DNA of 64,000 nucleotides from Mesorhizobium sp. Root554 (GCF_001427025.1 NZ_LMGA01000001.1:1971222-2035221); one strand, 5' to 3'. Counted from the stretch's first letter, positions 1-8,320 are shown. Notes: generated from the sequence alone by a model not told the origin. Numbers and translations: made by a program.

Positions 1-116
1 TGCAGCGTGTCTACGCGATGCGCGCCGGCGTCAACATTGTCATCTACATGCTGACCGGCAACTACAAGTCCGACCAGGTTCACGTGCCGGCCCTGCTGGA
101 AAGGCTGGGGCAATAG
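1..116 (+). CDS. DUF4159-type protein, C-terminal fragment
   Basis: This is the last 37 codons of a gene that enters from outside the window; the reading frame starts at base 3 and ends at TAG 114-116. The tail reads VYAMRAGVNIVIYMLTGNYK, which looks like the end of the DUF4159 domain found in large alphaproteobacterial membrane proteins. The next gene begins two bases after the stop, so the two are one transcription unit. In rhizobial genomes these proteins usually sit beside MoxR-type ATPase and DUF58 genes. The function is unknown. The assignment rests on a short stretch and on the neighbour. Confidence 0.6.
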   Translation, partial: QRVYAMRAGVNIVIYMLTGNYKSDQVHVPALLERLGQ

Positions 117-117
117 G

Positions 118-2202
118 ATGACCTGGTCGCTTTCCTTCGAACCGCTGCTGTCCCTGCCCTGGCTCGTCGCCGTGCTGGCGCCCCTGACGCTGCTGGCGCT
201 GGCCGGCTTGTGGCTGCGCCAACGCGGCTCGGTATTCAGGTTCGCCGCCCTTGTGGCGCTGGCGGCGGCGCTGGCAAATCCCGTTTTCCTCAGCGAAGAG
301 CGCGACCCGCTGAAAAGCGTCGTCGCGGTCGTCGTCGACCGCAGCCAGAGCCAGGAGATCGGCGAGCGCACGAAACAGACCGACGCCGCGCTGGCCGAAC
401 TGAAACAGCGGCTCGAGCGCGTCAAACAGTTTGACGTTCGCGTCGTCGAGGCGGGCAAGGCCGGCGCGGCCGAGGAGCGTACCGAAACACGGCTGTTTTC
501 GGCGCTGGACGGCGCCTTGCATGACGTGCCGCCGTCACGCGTCGCCGGCGGCATCCTCATCACCGACGGGCAGGTCCACGACGTTCCCTCCGGAACCGGC
601 GAGTTCAATGCGCCGCTGCATGCCCTCATCACCGGCAACGACCAGGAAAAGGACCGGCGCATCCAGTTCGTCAAGGCGCCGCGCTTCGGCCTTGTCGACA
701 AGCCGCTGGACATGACCTTCCGCGTCATCTCCACCGACAATTCAGCCGACCCTGTCGACGTGCGCGTTTCGGTCAATGGCGAGCAGGTCGCGGTGGAGCG
801 CGCCACCATCGGCCGCGAAATGCCGCTGCAGGTGACGCTTCCGACAGCCGGACGCAACATCGTCGAGTTGGCCATCGACAAGCAGGAAGGCGAACTGACC
901 GACACCAACAACCGGGCCGTGGCGCTGATCGACGGCATCCGCGAGAATTTGCGCGTGCTGCTGGTCTCGGGTGAGCCGCATGCCGGCGAGCGGACATGGC
1001 GCAACCTGCTCAAGTCGGATGCCTCAGTGGACCTTGTCCACTTCACCATCCTGCGTCCGCCGGAAAAGCAGGACGGCACGCCGATCAACGAATTGTCGCT
1101 GATCGCCTTTCCGACGCGCGAGCTGTTCGTCGAGAAGATCAAGGATTTCGACCTGATCATCTTCGACCGCTACCAGCACAGCGACGTGATGCCGATCCTC
1201 TACTACGACTACATCGCCGAATATGTCGAAAAGGGCGGCGCGGTTCTGGTCGCCGCCGGACCGGAATATGCCAGCGAAAGAACGATTGCCCGCACCCCGT
1301 TGATGTCGGCGCTGCCGGCGATGCCCGATGGGAATGTGATCGACAAGGCCTTCTATCCGCGACTCACCGAACTCGGCCAGCGCCACCCCGTGACGCGCGG
1401 ACTGGAAGGGTCCGGCACGGAGCCGCCGCACTGGAGCCGCTGGTTCCGCACCATCGGCGTCGAAAACCCGGAGGGCGAAGTGGTCATGAAGGGCGCCGAC
1501 GACCGCCCACTCCTGGTCCTCGACCGCAAGGGCGAAGGCCGCGTCGGCATGCTTTTGTCCGACCAAGGCTGGCTGTGGGCGCGCGGCTACGAGGGCGGCG
1601 GCCCTCATGTGCAACTCTACCGCCGTGTCGCCCACTGGCTGATGAAGGAGCCCGAACTGGAAGAGGAGCGGCTGACGGCAGACGGTCGCGGCATGACGCT
1701 CGAAATCCGCCGCCAGACGATGAGCGACGATCCAGGATCGGCGCAGGTCATCACCCCTTCCGGCAAGGCGCTGACCGTGAAGCTCGCCAGGTCCGAGCCC
1801 GGCGTTTTCACCGGAGCTGTCGAAACAAAGGAGATCGGCCTCTACCAGGTCGGCAACGGCAATCTGACCGCACTGGCCCACGTCGGTCCGGTCAATTCGC
1901 CGGAATTCGCCGACGTGGTCTCGACGCCGAACAAATTAAGACCAGCAGCCGCCGCCACCGGCGGCAGTGTGCGGCGAGTCGCAAGCTCGACATTGGGTGG
2001 CCTCGGCGACGGCGTCTCGGTGCCGTCCATCGTTCCCATACGCGCCGGCGGCGAAGCGTCCGGCAACGACTGGATCGGCCTGCGCACCACCAACGACAGC
2101 GTGCTCAAATCCGTCTCGCGCGTGCCCTTGTTCGGCGGCTTCCTCGGCCTCGGCCTGCTGCTGCTGGCGATGGGCTCGATGTGGTACCGCGAAGGCCGTT
2201 AA
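118..2202 (+). CDS. membrane protein with glutamine-amidotransferase-like central domain
   Basis: A 694-residue protein anchored at both ends. Two hydrophobic segments lie near residues 13-32 and 40-57, and one near the C terminus (FGGFLGLGLLLLAMGSM) is followed by a basic tail. The first soluble part begins VVAVVVDRSQSQEIGERT, resembling a von Willebrand A-like fold. The middle part (around VEKGGAVLVAAGPEYA) resembles the class I glutamine-amidotransferase-like fold found in this family, but no clear catalytic Cys is visible. Its start follows the DUF4159 stop by one base, so the two products probably act together at the inner membrane. The role is unknown. Confidence 0.75.
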   Translation: MTWSLSFEPLLSLPWLVAVLAPLTLLALAGLWLRQRGSVFRFAALVALAAALANPVFLSEERDPLKSVVAVVVDRSQSQEIGERTKQTDAALAELKQRLERVKQFDVRVVEAGKAGAAEERTETRLFSALDGALHDVPPSRVAGGILITDGQVHDVPSGTGEFNAPLHALITGNDQEKDRRIQFVKAPRFGLVDKPLDMTFRVISTDNSADPVDVRVSVNGEQVAVERATIGREMPLQVTLPTAGRNIVELAIDKQEGELTDTNNRAVALIDGIRENLRVLLVSGEPHAGERTWRNLLKSDASVDLVHFTILRPPEKQDGTPINELSLIAFPTRELFVEKIKDFDLIIFDRYQHSDVMPILYYDYIAEYVEKGGAVLVAAGPEYASERTIARTPLMSALPAMPDGNVIDKAFYPRLTELGQRHPVTRGLEGSGTEPPHWSRWFRTIGVENPEGEVVMKGADDRPLLVLDRKGEGRVGMLLSDQGWLWARGYEGGGPHVQLYRRVAHWLMKEPELEEERLTADGRGMTLEIRRQTMSDDPGSAQVITPSGKALTVKLARSEPGVFTGAVETKEIGLYQVGNGNLTALAHVGPVNSPEFADVVSTPNKLRPAAAATGGSVRRVASSTLGGLGDGVSVPSIVPIRAGGEASGNDWIGLRTTNDSVLKSVSRVPLFGGFLGLGLLLLAMGSMWYREGR

Positions 2203-2205
2203 AGC

Positions 2206-2541
2206 CTATTCCTCCGGTTCCGTCGTGAACATCAGCGGATAGCCCTTCGCCTTGGCCGCATCGATGGCGCGCGTGGCTTTGGTTTCAGCGACGTCGCGCG
2301 TGAACACGGCCACCACGCAGACACCCCTTCGATGCGCCGTAATCATCACCCGATTGGCCTGATCCTCGCTGAGGCGGAACTCGCCTTTCAACACGGTGAC
2401 GACGAACTCGCGCGGCGTGAAATCGTCATTGACGAGGATGACCTTGTAGAGCTTTGGCCGCTCGGTCTTCGGTTTGACCCTGGTTCTCGGCTTGACGACA
2501 TTGTCGCCGTTTCCGGCCATTCGCGGACCGCTATCGTTCAT
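2206..2541 (-). CDS. clpS: ATP-dependent Clp protease adaptor ClpS (ClpS2-like)
   Basis: A small adaptor that delivers N-degron substrates to ClpAP. The core KLYKVILVNDDFTPREFV and the segment MITAHRRGVCVVAVFTRDVAE are the ClpS fold, with the substrate-pocket Asn-Asp pair. The KPKTERPKLYKV entry and the TTEPEE end resemble the second ClpS paralogue (ClpS2) of rhizobia and Agrobacterium. I chose the ATG at 2541 (111 residues, usual length); the frame is open upstream to 2574. The gene is convergent with the membrane-protein gene, three bases apart. The family call is sure; the paralogue call is from memory of the family. Confidence 0.9.
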   Translation of the reverse strand: MNDSGPRMAGNGDNVVKPRTRVKPKTERPKLYKVILVNDDFTPREFVVTVLKGEFRLSEDQANRVMITAHRRGVCVVAVFTRDVAETKATRAIDAAKAKGYPLMFTTEPEE

Positions 2542-2597
2542 GACCAAATTCCGATTGTTCAAAACCGCCAGCATTTTCGATCACCGGCGCTTCCGTG

Positions 2598-3266
2598 TCA
2601 GATAGATTTTTGTGCGGCGATTGCCAGAGGGTGGCCCACCGCCCCGACCTTCGACCACGCCGCCGTACAAGAGGCAGCGAGCGACAAATTCTCATCGAGC
2701 GTCACCGGGTCGCCTGCTCTCGGCTTCAAACCGTGATCCCCTTCCAGCCAGTGCAGAGTGATTGCGGTGGACAGCGGGTAGGCTCCCGCCTCAACGCGCG
2801 AACCGAATGGATCGCGCGTTCCCTGAAACACAAGCGCCGGACAGCGCAGCGTATCCAGATGCGCGGTCCGCAGCCTTTCCGGTTTCCCGGGCGGATGGAA
2901 AGGATAGCCGAAGCAGACCAGACCATGGATGGTCCCGGCATCGAAAGCCTCGTCCGCAATCATACTGGCGACGCGCCCACCCAATGATTTACCGCCGATG
3001 AGGAGACGTCCCGCCGGCTTCAGCATTTCCAGCGCCGTTCGATACTCGTCCATGAGGGCTTCGGTGCGGGACGGCGGTGGCTTGCGGCCGTCCAGACGGC
3101 GCTGCGCCATGTAGGCGAATTCGAACCGGGCGACACTCAGTCCCGCTTCGGCCAGCCTCGCCGCCAAAGCACTCATCCAGTCGGAATCCATCGGCGAACC
3201 GGCGCCATGGGCAAGAAGCAGCGTGGTGTCCGCATCGGGCGGGCCGGAAAACAGGAAATCGGGCAT
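2598..3266 (-). CDS. alpha/beta hydrolase (KANL3/Tex30-like family)
   Basis: A 222-residue predicted cytosolic alpha/beta hydrolase. It opens with LLLAHGAGSPMDSDWM, where HGAG is the oxyanion-hole motif. The nucleophile elbow is GGKSLGGR (Ser near residue 94), with a later acidic residue in FQGTRDPFG and a His in EGDHGLKPR, giving a full Ser-Asp-His triad. This short form with GxSxGG matches the KANL3/Tex30 dienelactone-hydrolase-like group. The substrate is unknown. It lies between clpS and choV on the same strand and is not obviously part of either operon. Confidence 0.8.
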   Translation of the reverse strand: MPDFLFSGPPDADTTLLLAHGAGSPMDSDWMSALAARLAEAGLSVARFEFAYMAQRRLDGRKPPPSRTEALMDEYRTALEMLKPAGRLLIGGKSLGGRVASMIADEAFDAGTIHGLVCFGYPFHPPGKPERLRTAHLDTLRCPALVFQGTRDPFGSRVEAGAYPLSTAITLHWLEGDHGLKPRAGDPVTLDENLSLAASCTAAWSKVGAVGHPLAIAAQKSI

Positions 3267-3298
3267 TGCCCGCTTTTCCCATGGACGGGATGAAAAGG

Positions 3299-4483
3299 CT
3301 ACCGCCTCAACACCGCGCTCAGCACATCCCGCACGCCGATCGAGCCGACGAAGCGCGACTGCTCGTCGAAAAGCGCCACCGGCGCGGTTTGCGAACGGTG
3401 CATGGCAAGCATCACGGTCTTCAGCGGGGTTCCCGGATTGGCCCAGAACACCTGCCCGGTTTCATCCGGCTGCGACTCGACTTCGGCGCATGAAACCCAC
3501 ACCGCCGGTTTGCCATCGCGTTCGGCCGCGGAAACCAGCCCGTCCTTGTCTATCTTGAAGCGGGTGGTTTCGCGGCGGTCGAGCCAGATCCAGCCCCCTG
3601 CCCCGGCGGATTCGAGATCGCGCTTGTCGCGCATGACGTTCCAGGCGGTCAGCACCGACAGCGGATTCACATTGGCGATGAAGTCGCGCACATAGGCGTT
3701 GGCCGGCTTGAGCACGATGTCTTCCGGCGCGCCGGTCTGGACGATGCGCCCGCCCTCCATGATGGTGATATGGGTGCCGATCTTGAGCGCTTCCTCGAGG
3801 TCGTGCGAAACGAAGATGATCGTCTTCTTCAGTTCCGCCTGAAGCTGCAGCAACTCGTCCTGCAGCTTGGTGCGGATGAGCGGATCGAGCGCCGAGAACG
3901 GCTCGTCCATCAAAAGGATTGGCGCTTCGGTGGCGAAGGCCCGCGCCAGGCCGACGCGCTGCTGCATGCCGCCGGAAAGCTCATGCGCGTATTTCTTGCC
4001 CCACTGGTCCAGATTGACCAGCTTGAGCTGCCGCTGCACCCGTTCCCTGCGCTCGGCCTCCGGCACGCCGGCAAGCTCCAATCCGAGGCCGACATTCTCC
4101 TCGACAGTGCGCCAGGGCAGCAGGCCGAATTGTTGGAACACCATCGCCACCTGCTTCTGGCGCAGACGCCTCAACGTCGCGGCGTTACAGGTCACCACGT
4201 CGACGGATTTGTCGCCGTCGCGCACCAGCACTTGCCCCCGGGTGACCACGTTCAGCCGGTTCACGGCGCGCAGCAGCGTCGATTTGCCGGAGCCCGACAG
4301 TCCCATGAGGACAGAGATTTCGCCCTCGTGAACCGTCAGGTTGGCGCCGGCGCAGCCAAGCACGTTGCCCGTCTTTTCCAGGATTTCGGCGCGGCTTGCG
4401 CCCTTGTCCACCATGGCCAGCGCTTCGCGCGTGTCTTCGCCGAACAGGATGTCGACGTTCTTGAAATCGACAGCGACGCTCAT
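3299..4483 (-). CDS. choV: choline ABC transporter, ATP-binding protein ChoV
   Basis: The 394-residue ATPase of a ProV/OpuAA-type quaternary-amine importer. It has Walker A GLSGSGKST, Q-loop FQQFGLLPW, signature LSGGMQQRVGLARA, Walker B ILLMDEP and switch His FVSHDLEEA. Beyond the ATPase domain lies a C-terminal region with a CBS-like end (FVGSIGVRDVLSAVLRR) that in this family senses osmotic or ionic conditions. Its ATG overlaps the choW stop as ATGA, so translation is coupled. Choline specificity is inferred from the ChoX-like binding protein in the same operon. Confidence 0.88.
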   Translation of the reverse strand: MSVAVDFKNVDILFGEDTREALAMVDKGASRAEILEKTGNVLGCAGANLTVHEGEISVLMGLSGSGKSTLLRAVNRLNVVTRGQVLVRDGDKSVDVVTCNAATLRRLRQKQVAMVFQQFGLLPWRTVEENVGLGLELAGVPEAERRERVQRQLKLVNLDQWGKKYAHELSGGMQQRVGLARAFATEAPILLMDEPFSALDPLIRTKLQDELLQLQAELKKTIIFVSHDLEEALKIGTHITIMEGGRIVQTGAPEDIVLKPANAYVRDFIANVNPLSVLTAWNVMRDKRDLESAGAGGWIWLDRRETTRFKIDKDGLVSAAERDGKPAVWVSCAEVESQPDETGQVFWANPGTPLKTVMLAMHRSQTAPVALFDEQSRFVGSIGVRDVLSAVLRR

Positions 4484-5334
4484 TTTTTGCCTCCCGCGCT
4501 GATGCGCGTCATCCGGTCGAGCACGATGGCCAGAACCACGATCGCCAGCCCGGCTTCAAGACCGAGATCGATCTTGCGCGAGCCGAGGGCGCGGTTGATT
4601 TCCGTGCCGAGGCCGCCGGCGCCGATCAGGGCCGCGAACACAACCATCGACAGCGACAGCATGATCGATTGCGTCAGCCCCGCCATGATGGTCGGAAGCG
4701 CCGAGGGAAACTCCACCTTCCACAGCAACTGCCGCTTTGTCGCGCCAAAAGCTTCACCCGCCTCGATGATCGACTTCGGCACCGAGATGATGCCGAGATG
4801 GGTGAGCCGCACCGCCGTTGGAATGACGAAGATGATGGTGACGATCAGGCCCGGCGCGTTGCCGAGACCGAACAACGTCAGCACCGGGATCAGATAGACG
4901 AAGGTCGGCAGCGTCTGCATAAGGTCGAGGATCGGCTGCATGATGCGGTAGACCTTCGGCTTGTGGCCGGCCCAGATGCCGAGCGGCACGCCGATCAGCA
5001 TGGAGAAGAAAGTCGCCGCCACAACCAGCACCAGCGTTTGCACCGTCTGTTTCCAGAGACCCTGGTTGAGGATGAACAACAGGCCGAGGAACACCCCGAA
5101 CGCCAGGCCTCTGGATTTCTGCAACCACCAGGCAAACAACGCGATCAGGGCGATGAGGGCAATGGGCGGGATCACCAGCAGCAGATCGACAACCCCGTCA
5201 AGCAACCCGTTCAGGCCGCCCGACAGGCCGCGGAAAAAGGCGTTGAAATTGTCGGTCAGGAAGGTGAAGAACTCTTTTCCCCACGCTCCGATCGGAATCT
5301 TCCAGGACGTGAAGAATTTCGAAATCGGATCCAT
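4480..5334 (-). CDS. choW: choline ABC transporter, permease ChoW
   Basis: A 284-residue inner-membrane permease of the ProW/OpuAB type. Several transmembrane segments are visible (LLLVIPPIALIALIALFAWWL; TLVLVVAATFFSMLIGVPLGIW), and the EAA loop reads IIEAGEAFGATKRQLLWKVEFPSALPTIMAGL. The frame is open further upstream, but the ATG at 5334 has the strong ribosome site AGAGGGG a few bases before it and gives the usual N terminus MDPISKFF. It lies between choX and choV; the choX-choW gap holds a hairpin that may reduce permease expression relative to the binding protein. Confidence 0.88.
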   Translation of the reverse strand: MDPISKFFTSWKIPIGAWGKEFFTFLTDNFNAFFRGLSGGLNGLLDGVVDLLLVIPPIALIALIALFAWWLQKSRGLAFGVFLGLLFILNQGLWKQTVQTLVLVVAATFFSMLIGVPLGIWAGHKPKVYRIMQPILDLMQTLPTFVYLIPVLTLFGLGNAPGLIVTIIFVIPTAVRLTHLGIISVPKSIIEAGEAFGATKRQLLWKVEFPSALPTIMAGLTQSIMLSLSMVVFAALIGAGGLGTEINRALGSRKIDLGLEAGLAIVVLAIVLDRMTRISAGGKK

Positions 5335-5374
5335 TTCACCCCTCTGCGCCGCTTGCGGCGTCTGGTTCGCGGAA

Positions 5375-5406
5375 TGCAAAAGGGCAGCCGCTTGCGGGGC
5401 TGCCCT
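5375..5406 (-). terminator. hairpin with T-run between choX and choW (attenuator)
   Basis: A perfect 9-bp stem, AGGGCAGCC / GGCTGCCCT, encloses an 8-base loop at 5381-5406. On the minus strand it is followed directly by TTTT. It lies after the choX stop and before the choW ribosome site. This is the expected place for a partial terminator or mRNA 3' end that keeps the binding protein more abundant than the membrane parts. Confidence 0.75.
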
Positions 5407-5430
5407 CTGAAATCAAACCAAGCTCACCGC

Positions 5431-6366
5431 TCAGCTTCCAAGTGCGGTTTTGATGGCCGCCGCCGCGTCGCCGCCGTCGAAAGTTGTCACCCCGGCGATC
5501 CATGGCGTGACGGCGTCGGGATTCTTCTTCAGCCAATCGGTCGCCGCTTTATTGGCGTCGGTGCCCTTGAGGATCGCGTCCATCATCTCGCCTTCCATGT
5601 CGAGATTGAACTTCAGATTGGTGATGAACTTGCCGACATTCGGGCATTCGGTCGTGTAGCCCTTGCGCACATTGGTGTGCACGGTCGCGGCGCCAAAGCC
5701 GGAATCGCCCATGCCGTCGAGATAGGCGATCTTCATGGCGCCCATGACCGGATGCGGGGTCCAGCCGAGGAAGACGATCCACTGCTTGTCCTTCATCGCC
5801 TGCTCGGCCTGCGTCAGCATGCCGGCCTCCGACGACTCGACCAGTTCGAAGCCGTCGAGTTTGTTCTCCGGCTTGGTGAGCATGTCGAGGATGATGCGGT
5901 TGCCGTCATTGCCCGCCTCGATCCCGTAAATCTTGGAATCGAACTTGTCCTTGAACTTGCCGATGTCGGTCAGCGTCTTGACGCCACCTTCGGCCACGTA
6001 ATCCGGCACGACAAGACCATAGCCGGCGCCCGAAAGGTTCTCGCTTACGGTCTCGACCGACCCTTCGGCGGTATAGTCCTTGATGTCGTTGGTCATCGAC
6101 GGCATCCAGTTGCCGAGGAAAACATCGAGGTCCTTGTTCTTCAGCGACGCATAAGTCACCGGTACGGAAAGCTGGATCACCTGCGGTTCGTAGCCCATCG
6201 CCGTCAGCAGGACCGACGCAACGCCGGTGGTCGCCTGGATATCGGTCCAACCGACATCGGACAGGCGAACGGTCTTGCAGCTTTCAGGATCGGCGGCAAA
6301 GGCCGCGCCGGTGGAGAGAACGCTCGCCAGCCCGATGCCGGCAGCGATGAGTTTCATACGCGACAT
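5431..6366 (-). CDS. choX: choline-binding periplasmic protein ChoX
   Basis: A 311-residue secreted binding protein of the OpuAC superfamily. A signal peptide (MSRMKLIAAGIGLASVLSTG, cleaved after AFA) precedes a mature part beginning DPESCKTVRLSDVGWTDI. The segments VPVTYASLKNKDLDVFLGNW, YGIEAGNDGNR and VHTNVRKGYTTECPNVGK correspond to the ligand-box regions of rhizobial ChoX. The ATG at 6366 is chosen over an upstream in-frame ATG at 6435 because it has GGGAG seven bases ahead and starts a clean signal peptide. The gene reads away from the prophage, whose end lies 162 bp upstream of this start. Confidence 0.9.
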   Translation of the reverse strand: MSRMKLIAAGIGLASVLSTGAAFAADPESCKTVRLSDVGWTDIQATTGVASVLLTAMGYEPQVIQLSVPVTYASLKNKDLDVFLGNWMPSMTNDIKDYTAEGSVETVSENLSGAGYGLVVPDYVAEGGVKTLTDIGKFKDKFDSKIYGIEAGNDGNRIILDMLTKPENKLDGFELVESSEAGMLTQAEQAMKDKQWIVFLGWTPHPVMGAMKIAYLDGMGDSGFGAATVHTNVRKGYTTECPNVGKFITNLKFNLDMEGEMMDAILKGTDANKAATDWLKKNPDAVTPWIAGVTTFDGGDAAAAIKTALGS

Positions 6367-6522
6367 AGACGATCTCCCATTTGAACTTTTGGCGGACGAT
6401 GATGTTATTTTTGCTATTTGCCAGCCAAACACCATTTTGATGTTGTTTCAAGCGGCGGCGCTATGCGGACGGCGGCGTGCGTTGGCCGATCAGCGACACG
6501 ATTTGCGTGAATTCCTGCAGGC

Positions 6523-6527
6523 AAATC
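6523..6527. repeat. target-site duplication, left copy (AAATC)
   Basis: The five bases AAATC directly precede the TG terminus of the prophage and are repeated exactly at 53124-53128, directly after the CA terminus. A 5-bp duplication is the known product of Mu-type transposition. It fixes the left boundary to the base. Confidence 0.9.
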
Positions 6528-6532
6528 TGTAG

Positions 6533-6554
6533 CGCGCAAAATCGGTTGGCATGA
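6533..6554 (-). repeat. end repeat R1, probable MuA-type transposase site
   Basis: A 22-bp unit beginning CGCGCAAAATCGG and ending TTGGCATGA starts five bases inside the terminus. It recurs at 6556-6577 and, inverted, at 53097-53118, with the shared pattern CGCGCAA...CGG.TGGCAT. Multiple end repeats bound by the transposase are the hallmark of Mu-type ends. Confidence 0.8.
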
Positions 6555-6555
6555 T

Positions 6556-6577
6556 CGCGCAAGTTCGGATGGCATCA
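6556..6577 (-). repeat. end repeat R2, probable MuA-type transposase site
   Basis: The second copy of the 22-bp end unit (CGCGCAAGTTCGG then ATGGCATCA), 23 bp from R1 in the same orientation, about two helical turns. It ends one base before the stop codon of the first prophage gene, so coding sequence runs right up to the transposase sites. Confidence 0.78.
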
Positions 6578-6578
6578 A

Positions 6579-7145
6579 TTAGACGCTCGACTTTAGCGTC
6601 AGCACGCTGTCTTCATCGGTGTCCAGGCTTCTCAAAACAACGCCGATTCTCCCCTGAACTGCCGACCCGGCGTCCATGGCAAGTGAAAAGTGTTGCCCGC
6701 CGGCTTCTTGCTCTCGCGATATGAGAAAGCCTGCTGACGCCATGCAATATTGGTCCACAAGCCGACGCAGCTCGTCGTCCATGGCACGCTCCTTCAAAAC
6801 CGCCATTTGGCGCATTAATGTCGCCAGGTCGGTGTCAAGATCTGCGCCGAGCATCGATCGGCCCCAGACGCCGGATTTCCTATTTTCCAGCGTATGATGG
6901 TGATGTGCCCTGCCGACCAGCCTTGCGTAGTTGGCGGCAGACTCCTGTAAGGACAGGAGCGTGGACCGCTGGAACTCGATCCGACGCAGCTTGGTGCTTT
7001 CCATCCGTTGTTCGTGTCTTGAGGCGCGTTCGCGCGCTGAGCTGCGCTGGTCAGCGAGATAGTCGAAGAGCCCTTTCAGACCTATTCCGAGGATCAAAGT
7101 GACAACGGGAAACCAGACCGATGCATCAAGGCCCAAGATGTTCAT
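6579..7145 (-). CDS. membrane-anchored hypothetical protein, prophage right end
   Basis: A 188-residue protein with one N-terminal membrane segment (VWFPVVTLILGIGLKGLFDYL). A charged, probably helical and cytosolic domain follows, rich in Arg and Glu, containing GRAHHHHTLENRK. I do not recognise a family. Its ATG overlaps the stop of the nuclease-like frame upstream (ATGA), and it ends next to the R2 end repeat, so it is the last gene of the phage. This end of transposable phages often carries genes that alter the lysogen, so superinfection exclusion or another lysogenic conversion role is possible; that is inference only. Confidence 0.6.
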   Translation of the reverse strand: MNILGLDASVWFPVVTLILGIGLKGLFDYLADQRSSARERASRHEQRMESTKLRRIEFQRSTLLSLQESAANYARLVGRAHHHHTLENRKSGVWGRSMLGADLDTDLATLMRQMAVLKERAMDDELRRLVDQYCMASAGFLISREQEAGGQHFSLAMDAGSAVQGRIGVVLRSLDTDEDSVLTLKSSV

Positions 7146-7534
7146 TGCGTTCTCCCGCTACACCAATGTTCCTTTCGGCCGATCCATTGCCTGGCTAGGC
7201 CTGCATCGACCAACGTGGCTCCTACATCGCGTCCGTTGACCCACACGAGCGCCAGGGTTCGGCCGAAGCGGTCTTTACCTGTTCTCGTGATCTTGAACGG
7301 CTGTTGAAGCAAACGGATCAAGCCTTCGGTCGCGTGCTGGGCAAGCCGGCGTTCGAAAGCGCAGGGCGCGTCTTTCTCCGGCGCGTCGATATCGGCGATC
7401 CTGATCTTTTCGCCTTTCCACCAGAATGTATCGCCATCAACGATGCAGCTTTTCCTTAGGCCTGACGCGCACAGGTCAATTGCCTTTGCTTCGCCCGCAA
7501 TCGAGAATACGGCTAAAACACGGCTAAAACGGCC
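7142..7534 (-). pseudogene. thermonuclease (SNase)-like frame lacking a normal start codon
   Basis: The frame encodes a staphylococcal-nuclease-like domain: KSCIVDGDTFWWKGEKIRIADIDAPEKD, then CAFERRLAQHATEGL, then DRFGRTLALVWVNGRDVGATLVDAGLAR, ending WIGRKEHWC. The conserved D, R and E positions of the family are present. The N terminus VLAVFSIAGEAKA looks like the end of a signal peptide. But after the TAA of the preceding gene, which is in the same frame, no ATG, GTG or TTG occurs before the catalytic domain. Either the 5' end was lost, a rare start such as ATT at 7501 is used, or there is a sequence error. The 3' end still overlaps the next gene as ATGA. Confidence 0.55.
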
Positions 7535-8320
7535 TTAGTCATCGTCGCTCGTCAGCGTCTCGCCGTGCCGCAATAGATCGAAAAAGAACTCAACGTCTGC
7601 CGCAAGGCTAAGAAAATGGCCTTGCTGCAGCTCGGCTCGTGTCGAGCTGGAGGCCAACTCCTTTATGGCTTGAATTCGTAAAACCATGTGTCGCAGTTCG
7701 ATAAAGTCGTCAGCATTAGCGTAACTCGCGACCCTGTTCGGATAACTTTCAAGAGCACTCTCCGCCTGCCGCCTGCGCCGATTAAATACTTCAACGATGG
7801 CCCTCAGGGTCCGCATCCCTCTCATGTCATCGAAGGGGGCTCGAATTTGCATTACATTGCCTTGATCGTCCCCAAACGTCATCGGACCCTTAAGCTTGTT
7901 GTCGGAGAAATCGAACAACCATCGTAATCGCGTCTGAATTTCCTTATCAACCTCCTGCGCCTGCATCATGGCCGTCTGCTCGCCGATGAATTTTGCCTGG
8001 CTGCGGGCCTCCGCGGCCTGCTCGGCCGCCACCTCCCGGGTCGCCTTCAGCTCCTGGCGCGTCAGCTCCAGTTCCTGCCGCTGCAGCGCCAGCTCCTGCG
8101 ATTGCACCATGGTGGCGACGAAGAGCCAGAGAAAGGCGAGCGGGGCGAAGATGCCAGCGAGGAAATCGCCGGCCTCGTTCGGCGACATGGGGTCTTCCCA
8201 ATGGATCAGGCTGGCCGGACCGTGCAGAAGCCCGGAAATGCCGAGGACCAGCAGATAGAGAGCCGTGAGGACGAATCCGAACACGCCCCAGCTCCAGCGT
8301 TTGCCGGATTTATCTTCCAT
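7535..8320 (-). CDS. two-TM coiled-coil hypothetical protein
   Basis: A 261-residue protein when started at the ATG 8320 (MEDKSGKRW); the frame is open further upstream, but that part looks like noise. Two membrane segments are visible (VFGFVLTALYLLVLGISGLL; FLAGIFAPLAFLWLFVATMV). They are followed by a strong coiled coil (SQELALQRQELELTRQELKATREVAAEQ) and a cytosolic C-terminal domain. The architecture resembles small bacterial inner-membrane proteins of unknown function seen in many accessory regions. It precedes the nuclease-like frame in the prophage right-end accessory cluster, downstream of the cytosine methyltransferase. Confidence 0.65.
   Translation of the reverse strand: MEDKSGKRWSWGVFGFVLTALYLLVLGISGLLHGPASLIHWEDPMSPNEAGDFLAGIFAPLAFLWLFVATMVQSQELALQRQELELTRQELKATREVAAEQAAEARSQAKFIGEQTAMMQAQEVDKEIQTRLRWLFDFSDNKLKGPMTFGDDQGNVMQIRAPFDDMRGMRTLRAIVEVFNRRRRQAESALESYPNRVASYANADDFIELRHMVLRIQAIKELASSSTRAELQQGHFLSLAADVEFFFDLLRHGETLTSDDD

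Noticed and set aside
4669..6384. 571-codon plus-strand open frame over choW and choX
   Set aside because: It is antisense to two well-supported transporter genes, has Arg/His/Gln-rich random composition and no domain.
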